Source of the DNA: Flavobacterium sp.
GTDB lineage: Bacteria; Bacteroidota; Bacteroidia; Flavobacteriales; Flavobacteriaceae
DNA length: 22,757 nucleotides
Assembly (NCBI GenBank): GCA_023253295.1
Contig: JALRGZ010000133.1
Location: 1-22,757 of the forward strand
Direction of reading: 5' to 3'
The position numbers and the translations under genes were made by a program. Numbering within the stretch: position 1 is the first letter of the stretch; each line of letters opens with the position of its first letter. Shown here piece after piece: positions 1 through 7,391 of the stretch. Under the pieces are notes generated by a model. It searched no databases and was not told the origin of the DNA. It saw only the letters and a program-made list of their open reading frames with translations.

Positions 1-2420
1 CGTTGTGAAATACTGGTAAGAATTTCATAAGGTATAGTGTTTAATTTTTTAGCTATTAAAGAAACGTTTGGGCTTTCACCAAAGATGATCACGTCGTCTC
101 CTTCCTGACAATCAATTTCACTCACATCCACCATTAGCATATCCATACACACACTTCCTAAAATGGGTGCTTTATGCTCTTTTACACTAACAAATCCCAC
201 TCCATTTCCCCAAGCTCTCGAAATTCCATCGGCATAACCAATAGGAATAGTTGCAATTTTAGTTGGTTTTTCAGCCATAAAACGACGTCCGTAACCCACG
301 CTATCGCCTGCAGGAATCACTCGGATTTGAGAAATAATAGATTTTAAAGTTCCCACATTTTCCAAAAACTTCTGTTCGTTTTCATCATTAGAAACGCCAT
401 ACAAACCAATTCCAAGGCGAACCATATCAAATTGTGCATCCTTGAAATTAGAAATTCCAGAAGTATTCAAAATATGACGAATAGGACTAATTCCTAATTC
501 AGTCATGATTTTAGTGGATAATTTATCATACAAAGCAATTTGCGAAAGCGCAAACTCATGATGCTTCGCATCGTCGCTGGTTGCCATGTGCGACAATATA
601 CTTTGCACCTTAACGTTTGAATTCCCTTTTAAAGTAGCAATCAGTTCATCAACGGTATTTTCTTCAAATCCCAAACGGTGCATTCCCGTATCCAATTTAA
701 TGTGAATTGGAAAATGTTGGAGATTTTTTTGTTTGGCTATTTTTAAAAAAGCATACAAACCTTTTAAACTATAAATTTCTGGTTCTAAGCCATATTGAAT
801 AATCGCAGAAAAACTAGTGCTTTCCGGATTTAAAACCATAATAGGCAATTTGATTCCGCCGTTTTTCAACGCAATTCCTTCATCGGCGAAAGCCACCCCT
901 AAATAATCGACTTTGTGGTGCTCCAATAATTTAGCTATTTCCAATCCTCCATTTCCATAACCAAAAGCCTTGACCATGACCATGATTTTTACTTTTGGTT
1001 GTAACTTGGATTTAAAAAAATTCAAATTATAACTAATTGCATTCAGATTGATTTCCAAGACTGTTTCGTGGGTTTTCTCTTCGAGTAAAGTCACAATTTC
1101 TTCAAAATGAAACGAACGCGCCCCTTTTATCAGAATACTTTCATTTGAAAAATCTAACTTATCAAAATTGGCAATAAAGTCAGCTGTATTTTTAAAGGTA
1201 ATACAGTTTGCAAATTGCTCTTTGAATTCCGAAATGGTTTCACCAATTCCCATTACCCGATTAATTTTATTCGAAACAATCAGCTTAGCTACTTTAGCAT
1301 ACAATTGTTCGTTAGGAAAACCACTTTGAAAAATGTCCGAAAGAATTACCGTTTTTTTGTCGTATTGATTTTGACTTTCCAATACATCCAAAGCAATCTT
1401 CAACGACTGATAATCTGAACTGTAACTATCATCAATAATACTGCAACTGTTGATTCCGTTTTTTACTTCCAGTCGCATTTCAACCGGAAACAACATTTCC
1501 ATTCGTGCCTGAATCTCTTCTATTTCGTAATTAAAATACAACATAACTAGCAAACTGGAAACCGCATTTTCTATGGAAGCCTTATCTACAAAAGGGATTT
1601 TTAATTCGTAAACCTTGTCTTTGTATTGGTACTCCAAAGTCATTTCACGATTGGAAACTACTTTTTTGCTCACAAAAACATCGGCAGTTTCGTCCTTAAA
1701 ACTCCAGGAAAAAGCTTTTGTATTCGGATTAATATATGTTTCTATCTCGGCACTTTTCGGATAAATCAAAACTTCTGCTTCCTTAAAAAGCTGCATTTTT
1801 TCTTTGATTTTTTCGTCTAGATTTGAAAAACCTTCATCATGTGAAGAACCAATATTCGTTAAAACACCAATAGTAGGCTTAATGATTTTTTCTAATTTGT
1901 CCATTTCGTTAACAGTAGAAATCCCCGCCTCAAAAATTCCCAGATTGTGTTTTTCATTAATCGCAACAACCGATAAAGGAACACCCACCTGCGAATTATA
2001 ACTCTTAGGACTTCGAATCACATTATAATCCGGACTCAACAAAAAATTAAGCCATTCTTTCACTATCGTTTTCCCGTTACTTCCGGTTAATCCGATAATA
2101 GGAAAATGAAAAAGTCCACGATAATAAGCTGCAAACTGTTGCAAGGCTACCAAGGTATTTTCAACAATTAAAAAATTGGCCTGACCTTCACATCCTTCAG
2201 GAATATGGGTCACCACAAAATTTTGTACACCAATCGAGATTAAATCTTTGATATAATGATGCGCATCATTATTAGGTCCAACCAATGCAAAAAAGAGACT
2301 GTGTTCGCTATTTTGCAACGATCTACTATCAATAGAAATGTTATCAATACTGGCATTGGGATGAATGCCAATCCATTGGGCATTCAAAACAGAAATGCTA
2401 TTCTTAATTGTTATATTCAT
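1..2420 (-). CDS. murF-alr: Bifunctional MurF / alanine racemase fusion (3' end outside window)
   Basis: Peptidoglycan precursor enzyme fusing UDP-MurNAc-tripeptide:D-Ala-D-Ala ligase to PLP-dependent alanine racemase, so that D-Ala synthesis and its use sit in one cytoplasmic protein. The frame is open from ATG 2420 to the window edge, giving 806 codons. Residues 1 to about 452 are MurF-like, with the ATP-binding P-loop GSNGKT at 113-118. From about residue 455 the sequence becomes an Alr domain. The PLP lysine is expected at K484 in VKAFGYGNG, and a candidate catalytic tyrosine is Y710 in VGYGRR. The last visible residues, TSISQR, resemble the usual C-terminus of this fusion, so probably only about ten residues are missing. 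The fusion is typical of Bacteroidota. The ATG follows an A/T-rich leader without a Shine-Dalgarno sequence. Several short open frames within this span on the other strand are shadows. Confidence 0.95.
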   Translation of the reverse strand, partial: MNITIKNSISVLNAQWIGIHPNASIDNISIDSRSLQNSEHSLFFALVGPNNDAHHYIKDLISIGVQNFVVTHIPEGCEGQANFLIVENTLVALQQFAAYYRGLFHFPIIGLTGSNGKTIVKEWLNFLLSPDYNVIRSPKSYNSQVGVPLSVVAINEKHNLGIFEAGISTVNEMDKLEKIIKPTIGVLTNIGSSHDEGFSNLDEKIKEKMQLFKEAEVLIYPKSAEIETYINPNTKAFSWSFKDETADVFVSKKVVSNREMTLEYQYKDKVYELKIPFVDKASIENAVSSLLVMLYFNYEIEEIQARMEMLFPVEMRLEVKNGINSCSIIDDSYSSDYQSLKIALDVLESQNQYDKKTVILSDIFQSGFPNEQLYAKVAKLIVSNKINRVMGIGETISEFKEQFANCITFKNTADFIANFDKLDFSNESILIKGARSFHFEEIVTLLEEKTHETVLEINLNAISYNLNFFKSKLQPKVKIMVMVKAFGYGNGGLEIAKLLEHHKVDYLGVAFADEGIALKNGGIKLPIMVLNPESTSFSAIIQYGLEPEIYSLKGLYAFLKIAKQKNLQHFPIHIKLDTGMHRLGFEENTVDELIATLKGNSNVKVQSILSHMATSDDAKHHEFALSQIALYDKLSTKIMTELGISPIRHILNTSGISNFKDAQFDMVRLGIGLYGVSNDENEQKFLENVGTLKSIISQIRVIPAGDSVGYGRRFMAEKPTKIATIPIGYADGISRAWGNGVGFVSVKEHKAPILGSVCMDMLMVDVSEIDCQEGDDVIIFGESPNVSLIAKKLNTIPYEILTSISQ

Positions 2421-2517
2421 GAAATTGAAAAAAGGCTATTAAACAATAGTACATCAAAAGTAAGACTTCTTTTTAAATTGAACCCATACAGTTTAGGATA
2501 AAAAAAAGGGCTCAAAA

Positions 2518-2525
2518 CAAATCTA
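2518..2525 (-). promoter_or_regulatory. Candidate -7 box for murF-alr
   Basis: Read on the minus strand this is TAGATTTG, which fits the Bacteroidota -7 consensus TAnnTTTG. It would give a leader of roughly 90 bases before ATG 2420. No TTTG -33 element lies at the expected 19-21 base distance, so the call is weak. A second match, TACTTTTG, lies at 2462-2455. Confidence 0.3.
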
Positions 2526-2559
2526 ATCACAATAAACAATGTCTTTTTATAAGTTTCGT

Positions 2560-2567
2560 TATATTTG
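2560..2567 (+). promoter_or_regulatory. Candidate -7 box for the PAP2-like gene
   Basis: TATATTTG matches the Bacteroidota -7 consensus TAnnTTTG and lies 21 bases ahead of the ATG at 2589, implying a very short leader. A clear -33 TTTG is not visible. Confidence 0.45.
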
Positions 2568-2588
2568 TGTATCTAAGCTTTTTTTACA

Positions 2589-3197
2589 ATGCCAAAAAGA
2601 ATATTTCCTTTTTTCTCCTATATCTTTCATCCGGTATTTATCCCGATTTATGCCACGCTTTTTTATCTTTTTTCTAATCATTCTTATTTTTTCAACAAAG
2701 AAAAATACCTGGTTTTACTTGAGGTAACGATTATCACATTCATCATTCCGGTACTCTTTTTTTTCCTGTTAAGAGCAACAGGACGAATCACTTCTATAAT
2801 GATTCCTGAATTATCCGAACGCAAATTCCCTTTAGTAGTACAATCTTTTTTACTGATTCTTTTAGTTAAAAAAAGTATTACATTAGAACTATATCCTGAA
2901 CTTCATTTTTTTATGTTAGGTGCATTAACCAGTACTTTAATCGCTTTGATTTTATTATTCGCTAACAAAAAAGCGAGTTTACACATGACTGGATTAAGCG
3001 CCTTGACTTTCTTTGTATTTGGATTAAGTATGCATCATCACACAGCCAATACCGGATTAGTTATTTTTCTGGTTTTAATGAATGGATTAGTAGCTTCTTC
3101 TCGATTAATAATGGAAGCGCACACACCTAAAGAATTAGTAATTGGAGTACTAACAGGAAGTATCCCTCAAATACTTTTATTGTTCTTATGGCTATAA
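2589..3197 (+). CDS. PAP2-like integral membrane protein
   Basis: Small polytopic inner-membrane protein of 202 residues with about five to six hydrophobic segments. The pattern SRLIMEAHTPKELVIG near residues 171-186 resembles the third motif of PAP2 phosphatases (SR, five residues, His, three residues, Asp), except that the usual Asp is not present. SLHMTG near residues 129-134 sits where the second motif (PSGH) would be expected. A clear first motif (K, six residues, RP) is not seen; ERKFP near residue 78 is the closest stretch. It may therefore be a divergent or non-catalytic PAP2-fold protein, with phospholipid or undecaprenyl-pyrophosphate processing as the family-level guess. It diverges from murF-alr, which would suit an envelope role, but that is inference. 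Its stop codon overlaps the stop of the convergent gene. Confidence 0.7.
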   Translation: MPKRIFPFFSYIFHPVFIPIYATLFYLFSNHSYFFNKEKYLVLLEVTIITFIIPVLFFFLLRATGRITSIMIPELSERKFPLVVQSFLLILLVKKSITLELYPELHFFMLGALTSTLIALILLFANKKASLHMTGLSALTFFVFGLSMHHHTANTGLVIFLVLMNGLVASSRLIMEAHTPKELVIGVLTGSIPQILLLFLWL

Positions 3198-3920
3198 AAT
3201 ATAGAAAATTACCCCTATATTTAAAAACTTCATGTCAGTCTTAACCCCATCAATTGCAGCTGATTTAAAAATAGGATTCAATCCATAATAAGCATAAACG
3301 TTTAAAGTATTATAACCTGCAGAAAGATACAATCCGTAAAGAAATTTATCAAAGTCAGTATTATTATTGATTACTACTCGTCCGTCACTATTTTGCAAAA
3401 CAGACTTACTATAAGCCAGATAACTAAATTTCATTCCGCCATAAATGCGCCAGAATTTATAGCTTTGATAAGTTGACGTTCGCCATCTGAATTCCAGAGG
3501 AACATCAATTAACAATTGGGTAAATTTATTTTTATCAAAATTAGATTGTGATCCTAAAATAGTATAGGTTGGGTTTTCGGCCGTTCCGCTAATCCCTAAA
3601 TTATTATTATAATTATTATAGCTTAGGCCAAAACCTGTTGCAAAAGCTTTAGTCCTGGTTTTATTGATAGGCATATCCCTTAAAAAACCTCCTGAAAGCC
3701 CTATGGAAAATTTCTGTTGATTTAAACCCGCAGGTTTTTGCTGTAAACTATTATAAGTAAAGACAAAATAAAACTGATCCTCACGATACAAGGAATCGAT
3801 TTTGACATCGTTAGTATCATTCAACGGCTTATCTTCTTGTCCCAATACACTAAAAAAAGAGAGTATTAGCATAGTGCTAAAAAATAATTTTTTTTGAAAT
3901 AGATTGAAGAACAAACTCAT
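3192..3920 (-). CDS. Outer-membrane beta-barrel protein (PorT/porin-like family)
   Basis: Predicted exported outer-membrane protein of 242 residues. The N-terminus is a signal peptide (MSLFFNLFQKKLFFSTMLIL, then FFSVLG) with probable cleavage before Gln. The rest alternates short amphipathic strands with aromatic residues (for example IDVPLEFRW, YGGMKFSYLAYS, LYLSAGYNTLNVYAYYG) and ends in a final hydrophobic strand, NIGVIFYIL, as in eight- to ten-stranded barrels. The frame extends upstream to a GTG at 3941, but I chose ATG 3920: a -7 box at 3951-3944 puts transcription start near or inside that extension, and the signal peptide is complete from 3920. No substrate can be deduced. It might resemble PorT-family barrels, but I see nothing that ties it to type IX secretion. 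Confidence 0.7.
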   Translation of the reverse strand: MSLFFNLFQKKLFFSTMLILSFFSVLGQEDKPLNDTNDVKIDSLYREDQFYFVFTYNSLQQKPAGLNQQKFSIGLSGGFLRDMPINKTRTKAFATGFGLSYNNYNNNLGISGTAENPTYTILGSQSNFDKNKFTQLLIDVPLEFRWRTSTYQSYKFWRIYGGMKFSYLAYSKSVLQNSDGRVVINNNTDFDKFLYGLYLSAGYNTLNVYAYYGLNPIFKSAAIDGVKTDMKFLNIGVIFYIL

Positions 3921-3943
3921 CAGTACGCTTTTTAAATACACTA

Positions 3944-3951
3944 CAAATATA
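3944..3951 (-). promoter_or_regulatory. Candidate -7 box for the outer-membrane barrel gene
   Basis: On the minus strand this reads TATATTTG, matching TAnnTTTG. It lies 24-31 bases ahead of ATG 3920 and downstream of the uxuA terminator, so the barrel gene is probably a separate transcription unit. No well-spaced -33 TTTG was found. Confidence 0.45.
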
Positions 3952-3984
3952 ATTGATTAGGAGTAGTAATATTTTATTAAACAA

Positions 3985-4011
3985 AAAAGGAGCAAAAAAA
4001 TTGCTCCTTTT
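3985..4011 (-). terminator. Intrinsic terminator after uxuA
   Basis: The arms 3985-3995 (AAAAGGAGCAA) and 4001-4011 (TTGCTCCTTTT) are perfectly complementary over 11 bases, with a 5-base loop. On the minus strand the stem begins 8 bases after the uxuA stop, and the 3' arm runs into a short T tract (3988-3983). It should end the polysaccharide operon. Confidence 0.8.
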
Positions 4012-4018
4012 CGTTGTA

Positions 4019-5203
4019 TTAATTTTGATTTCCTCGAATTCCTCTTTCAAGACCTCTTAATTCGGCCAAACCTCTTAAACGACCAATGGCAGAATAGCCC
4101 GGATTCATTTTCTTATCTAAATCATCCAGCATTTGGTGACCATGATCGGGACGCATTGGCAATCTGTAATCAGGACGACCATTAGCAATACGTTTTTGTT
4201 GTTCCTCCACGATCGCTTTCATTACGCCATACATATCCACATCACCATCTAAATGATCTGCTTCGTAAAAGTTTCCTTCTGCATCACGTTTCGTTGCTCT
4301 TAAATGGATAAAATTGATACGATGACCTAAACGTTGTACCATTCCTACCAAGTCGTTATCTTCTCTTACTCCGTAAGAACCGGTACAGAAACACAAACCA
4401 TTGCTTTTGCTATCTACTACTTCAATTAGTTGTTTGGCATCCGCTTCAGTACTTACTACCCTTGGTAAACCCAAAATTGCATAAGGCGGATCATCCGGGT
4501 GGATAGCCATTACAATTCCTGCTTTTTCAGCAGCAGGAATAATTTCTTGTAAGAATGCATAAAGATTATTTCTTAATTCGGCATCACCAATTTCAGCATA
4601 ATCATCCAAAGCAGCCTGCAACTGCTCCAAAGTATAACCTTCTTCAGCTCCCGGTAACCCAGCGATAATATTTTTTACCAATCCTGTTTTTTGATCCTCA
4701 GACATTGCTTCAAATACAGTTTTAGCCTTAGCAATTTCTTCGGCAGTATAATCGTTTTCAGCTCCTTTTCTTTTTAGCAAAAACAATTCGAAAGCAGCAA
4801 ATTCCATACGATCAAAACGCAAAGCTTTAGAACCATCTTCTACTTCAAAAGCCAAATCAGTTCTTGTCCAATCCAAAACCGGCATGAAATTATAACAAAC
4901 CGTGTCAATTCCGCAAGCTCCTAAATTGGTAATACTCTGACAGTAATTCTCGATGTATTTTTTATAATCTCCTTTTCTGGTTTTGATATTTTCGTGAACC
5001 GGGATACTTTCAACAACTGACCAGGTTAGTCCGGCATCCTCGATTTCTTTTTTTCTTTTCTGAATTTCTTCAACTGTCCAAACTGTTCCGTTTGGAATAT
5101 GATGCAAAGCGGTAACAATTCCGGTTGCTCCCGCCATTTTAATATGTGAAAGTGGCACAGAATCCTTAGGTCCGTACCATCTCCAAGTTTGTTCAATTCC
5201 CAT
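4019..5203 (-). CDS. uxuA: D-mannonate dehydratase
   Basis: Cytoplasmic, metal-dependent enzyme that dehydrates D-mannonate to 2-keto-3-deoxy-D-gluconate in the hexuronate branch of sugar acid catabolism. The 394-residue length equals the usual UxuA length. The sequence opens with the recognisable MGIEQTWRWYGP. Residues in the positions expected for metal ligands are H235 (MAIHPDDPP), C273 (CFCTGS), H300 (NFIHLRA) and D353 (MRPDHGH), with H354 as a candidate catalytic histidine. It is the last gene of the six-gene operon, starts 24 bases after the SDR stop codon, and is followed by a strong terminator. The leader is A-rich without a Shine-Dalgarno sequence. The product would need KdgK and KdgA, which are not in this window. 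Confidence 0.95.
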   Translation of the reverse strand: MGIEQTWRWYGPKDSVPLSHIKMAGATGIVTALHHIPNGTVWTVEEIQKRKKEIEDAGLTWSVVESIPVHENIKTRKGDYKKYIENYCQSITNLGACGIDTVCYNFMPVLDWTRTDLAFEVEDGSKALRFDRMEFAAFELFLLKRKGAENDYTAEEIAKAKTVFEAMSEDQKTGLVKNIIAGLPGAEEGYTLEQLQAALDDYAEIGDAELRNNLYAFLQEIIPAAEKAGIVMAIHPDDPPYAILGLPRVVSTEADAKQLIEVVDSKSNGLCFCTGSYGVREDNDLVGMVQRLGHRINFIHLRATKRDAEGNFYEADHLDGDVDMYGVMKAIVEEQQKRIANGRPDYRLPMRPDHGHQMLDDLDKKMNPGYSAIGRLRGLAELRGLERGIRGNQN

Positions 5204-5226
5204 TTTTTATAATTTTTTTTGTTTTT

Positions 5227-6069
5227 TTATACTCCTGAATAAGCTAAAAATCCTCCATCCACAGCAACCACAATTCCTGTTACGAAACGAGAAGCAGGGT
5301 TACATAACCAAAGTAAAGTACTATCTAAATCGTTTGGTTCACCAAATCTTCCCATTGGGGTTTGCGAAAGAATTTTATTTCCTCTCTCTGTTAAACTTCC
5401 ATCTTCATTAGTCAATAAAGTTCTGTTCTGTTCGGTTAAGAAAAAACCAGGCGAAAGTGCATTTACACGAATTCCTTCTTTTGCAAAATAAACTGAAAGC
5501 CATTCGGTTAAGTTACTGATGGCCGCTTTGGCAGCACTATAAGCCACTACTTTTGTCAAAGGATGGAATGCACTTACCGAAGAAATATTCAAGATACTAC
5601 AACCTTCTCTACCAATCATATCTTTAGCAAAAACCTGGGTTGGCAATAAGGTTCCAATAAAATTTAAGTCAAATACAAAACGTAAACCTTCCGTGTCTAA
5701 ACCAAAGAAAGTTTGCATGCCTTCCACATCCAAATTAGCTTTATCAAAGAAAACATCAGAAGTTGTCCCTTTAGGATGATTCCCTCCTGCGCCATTAATC
5801 AAGATATCTACTAATCCTAAAGCATCATTAATAACAGAATGTGCTTTTCTCAAACTGGCTTCGTCACAAACATCAGCAGAAACACCAACTGCCTTTCCTC
5901 CAGCGCTTATAATTTCGTTTGCTAATTTTTGAGCTTTTTCACCGTCTCTTCCCAGGATAGCAATTTTAGCTCCCTGATTTGCTAATGCTCTTGTAAATCC
6001 GGCACCTAATACTCCGGCACCTCCAGTTATTACGACTACCTTATCTTTTAGTCCTGAAATTATATCCAT
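5227..6069 (-). CDS. uxuB: SDR oxidoreductase, probable D-mannonate oxidoreductase (fructuronate reductase)
   Basis: Classical short-chain dehydrogenase/reductase of 280 residues. The nucleotide-binding glycine motif TGGAGVLG is at 15-22, NGAG at 92-95, a catalytic serine candidate at 163/164 and the YxxxK pair at Y177/K181. Its position directly ahead of uxuA, with a 23-base gap, argues that it interconverts D-fructuronate and D-mannonate with NAD(H). Many Bacteroidota use an SDR for this step rather than the long-chain UxuB of E. coli. The GNHPKGTT stretch after NGAG is, from memory, typical of SDRs annotated as mannonate oxidoreductase. Alternatives are a KduD-type 2-keto-3-deoxygluconate dehydrogenase or another sugar-acid SDR. 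It is somewhat longer than typical KduD, and the uxuA neighbour favours UxuB. The protein has no signal peptide, so it acts in the cytoplasm. Confidence 0.8.
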   Translation of the reverse strand: MDIISGLKDKVVVITGGAGVLGAGFTRALANQGAKIAILGRDGEKAQKLANEIISAGGKAVGVSADVCDEASLRKAHSVINDALGLVDILINGAGGNHPKGTTSDVFFDKANLDVEGMQTFFGLDTEGLRFVFDLNFIGTLLPTQVFAKDMIGREGCSILNISSVSAFHPLTKVVAYSAAKAAISNLTEWLSVYFAKEGIRVNALSPGFFLTEQNRTLLTNEDGSLTERGNKILSQTPMGRFGEPNDLDSTLLWLCNPASRFVTGIVVAVDGGFLAYSGV

Positions 6070-6074
6070 GCTTG

Positions 6075-6108
6075 TTTTTTTGTAAGTTTTAGCGAAACTA
6101 CAAAAAAA
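6075..6108 (-). repeat. Bulged inverted repeat between the DUF4861 gene and the SDR gene
   Basis: The arms 6075-6089 and 6095-6108 pair over 14 bases with one bulged A (TTTTTTTGTA, A, GTTT against AAAC, TAC, AAAAAAA) around a 5-base loop. It begins just downstream of the DUF4861 stop codon. On the minus-strand transcript the 3' side ends in an A run rather than U, so it is a poor terminator. A hairpin affecting processing or stability is one possible reading. The T/A richness makes chance pairing more likely here than for the other two repeats. Confidence 0.45.
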
Positions 6109-6111
6109 GAT

Positions 6112-7308
6112 TTATTTTTTTGCTTTAATCGTTATCTTAAGGGGCTTAGCTAACATTTTTGATTGTTTTTGTAATAAAGTATCCCAATCATTCGCATTTG
6201 CTACCTGACCACTTTTTTGCCAGGCAAAACCCGCATAATAAACTAATTTATTTCTTTGCGGATGCGTCATAACTAACAGGTTACTACCTCCTTTTATTTC
6301 AGGAACATCCAAAAATGCATCCGCTACAATTTTAGGATTAACAACAATCCCCTCGCCTAAGAAAACACCATCTATTTTTTCAGCATAACGAAACCAGCCC
6401 TCTTTTCTATTCATCTTTACTTCACCTTTATTATCATGCAAAGCAATACCAGTAGTAAGATTTGGCAATGGCCTGTTAGACTTATACAGAATTTCAAATT
6501 TTGAAAAATTCGAACCTAAATCTAAAGAAATTCTTTTTGTTTCATCGATTTCATAATAAGTCCAAGGCGCATAATACAATTCAAAAACAGTTCTTAACGG
6601 ACCAACAGCTATCGTTTTATAACCTACAAAATTTTTAGACACATCAAGTGAATTGGCTTCCCATATTCCAACACCTCCGGTGCCACGACTCGGCCCTACC
6701 TGATACGGATCATATCCTTCGCCGTGATCTATATGATAATAACCCGGTGACTTAGTATTTTCACCATACCACTTATTGATAATGGATTTGTCTGTACGTT
6801 TTAACCAAAGGTCAATTCCACTAGTCAGTGTTCCCTCTGGTTTATTATTCTCGGCTCTTTCCTGCGCATCCGGACCATAGGTTCTAAATGCAACCTTATC
6901 ATTTTCCCAGGCATAATCATCTGTTCGTTCCGGAACAAAACGAGAATAGGTAGAAATACTACTTTCTGCCAAAGGAATCGTTTTATCAAATACTATTTCA
7001 TATTTAGATTTTGACTTAGCAGAAACCTCAACCAGAAACAATAATTCATCCAGCTTTCCATCCTGATTGTAATCTATCCATTGCAAAATCACATAGTCCT
7101 GAGTTCCCTCTTTTCTAATTCGTAAATCGCCGGTTTTATTTCCTTTTATTAAATTCGAAAGTAATTTCCCTTTAACACTAACTACTTCTCTACGAGAAAA
7201 ATCAAGATTGTTTTTCACTGTAATTTTTGCATTATGATTTTGGGCATTTGTCAAAAACGAAAAAAACAAAACAGAACTATTTAAAACTGATTTTAAATAT
7301 GCTTTCAT
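6112..7308 (-). CDS. Secreted DUF4861-family protein
   Basis: Exported 398-residue protein with a signal peptide (residues 1 to about 22, cleavage near NA/QN). The mature part is rich in beta-strand-like segments and aromatic residues, and I assign it to the DUF4861 family from overall pattern: an early RRxVVSVKGK region, a DYNQDGKLDELLFLVEV segment around residue 80, and a central part with several Trp, Tyr and Gly motifs including HIDHGEGYDPYQVG near 193-206. DUF4861 proteins recur in Bacteroidota loci for uronic-acid-containing polysaccharides such as pectin, alginate or ulvan. I know of no firmly established activity, and none is claimed. It lies in the enzyme operon between the double GH43 and the mannonate genes. 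A role on the uronate-containing part of the substrate, catalytic or as a binding protein, is inference. Confidence 0.75.
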   Translation of the reverse strand: MKAYLKSVLNSSVLFFSFLTNAQNHNAKITVKNNLDFSRREVVSVKGKLLSNLIKGNKTGDLRIRKEGTQDYVILQWIDYNQDGKLDELLFLVEVSAKSKSKYEIVFDKTIPLAESSISTYSRFVPERTDDYAWENDKVAFRTYGPDAQERAENNKPEGTLTSGIDLWLKRTDKSIINKWYGENTKSPGYYHIDHGEGYDPYQVGPSRGTGGVGIWEANSLDVSKNFVGYKTIAVGPLRTVFELYYAPWTYYEIDETKRISLDLGSNFSKFEILYKSNRPLPNLTTGIALHDNKGEVKMNRKEGWFRYAEKIDGVFLGEGIVVNPKIVADAFLDVPEIKGGSNLLVMTHPQRNKLVYYAGFAWQKSGQVANANDWDTLLQKQSKMLAKPLKITIKAKK

Positions 7309-7322
7309 AACTATAAAAATTA

Positions 7323-7371
7323 ATTGCAGTATAATAAAAAGTCTAAAGTTAAAACTTAATTATACTGCAAT
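7323..7371 (-). repeat. Perfect 13-base inverted repeat between the GH43 and DUF4861 genes
   Basis: ATTGCAGTATAAT at 7323-7335 is the exact reverse complement of 7359-7371, with a 23-base loop that itself contains a short AAGT/ACTT pairing. It occupies most of the 83-base gap between the GH43 stop (7392) and the DUF4861 start (7308). No T tract follows on the minus strand and no TAnnTTTG box is present, so it is neither a clear terminator nor a promoter. It could be an RNA hairpin for processing or stability, or a protein-binding palindrome. Confidence 0.7.
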
Positions 7372-7391
7372 GAATAAAATATCAATTAAAA

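Noticed and set aside
1215..2501. Several short plus-strand open frames of 60-80 residues.
   Set aside because: Apart from a short tail past 2420, they lie opposite the murF-alr reading frame, which matches a known fusion throughout; their translations show no domain pattern.
3192..3920. Naming the barrel protein as type IX secretion PorT.
   Set aside because: Length and barrel character are similar, but no diagnostic motif or secretion-gene neighbour is visible.
5227..6069. Calling the SDR KduD.
   Set aside because: It is longer than usual KduD, has the GNHP stretch after NGAG, and lies directly ahead of uxuA; mannonate oxidoreductase fits better, although KduD is not excluded.
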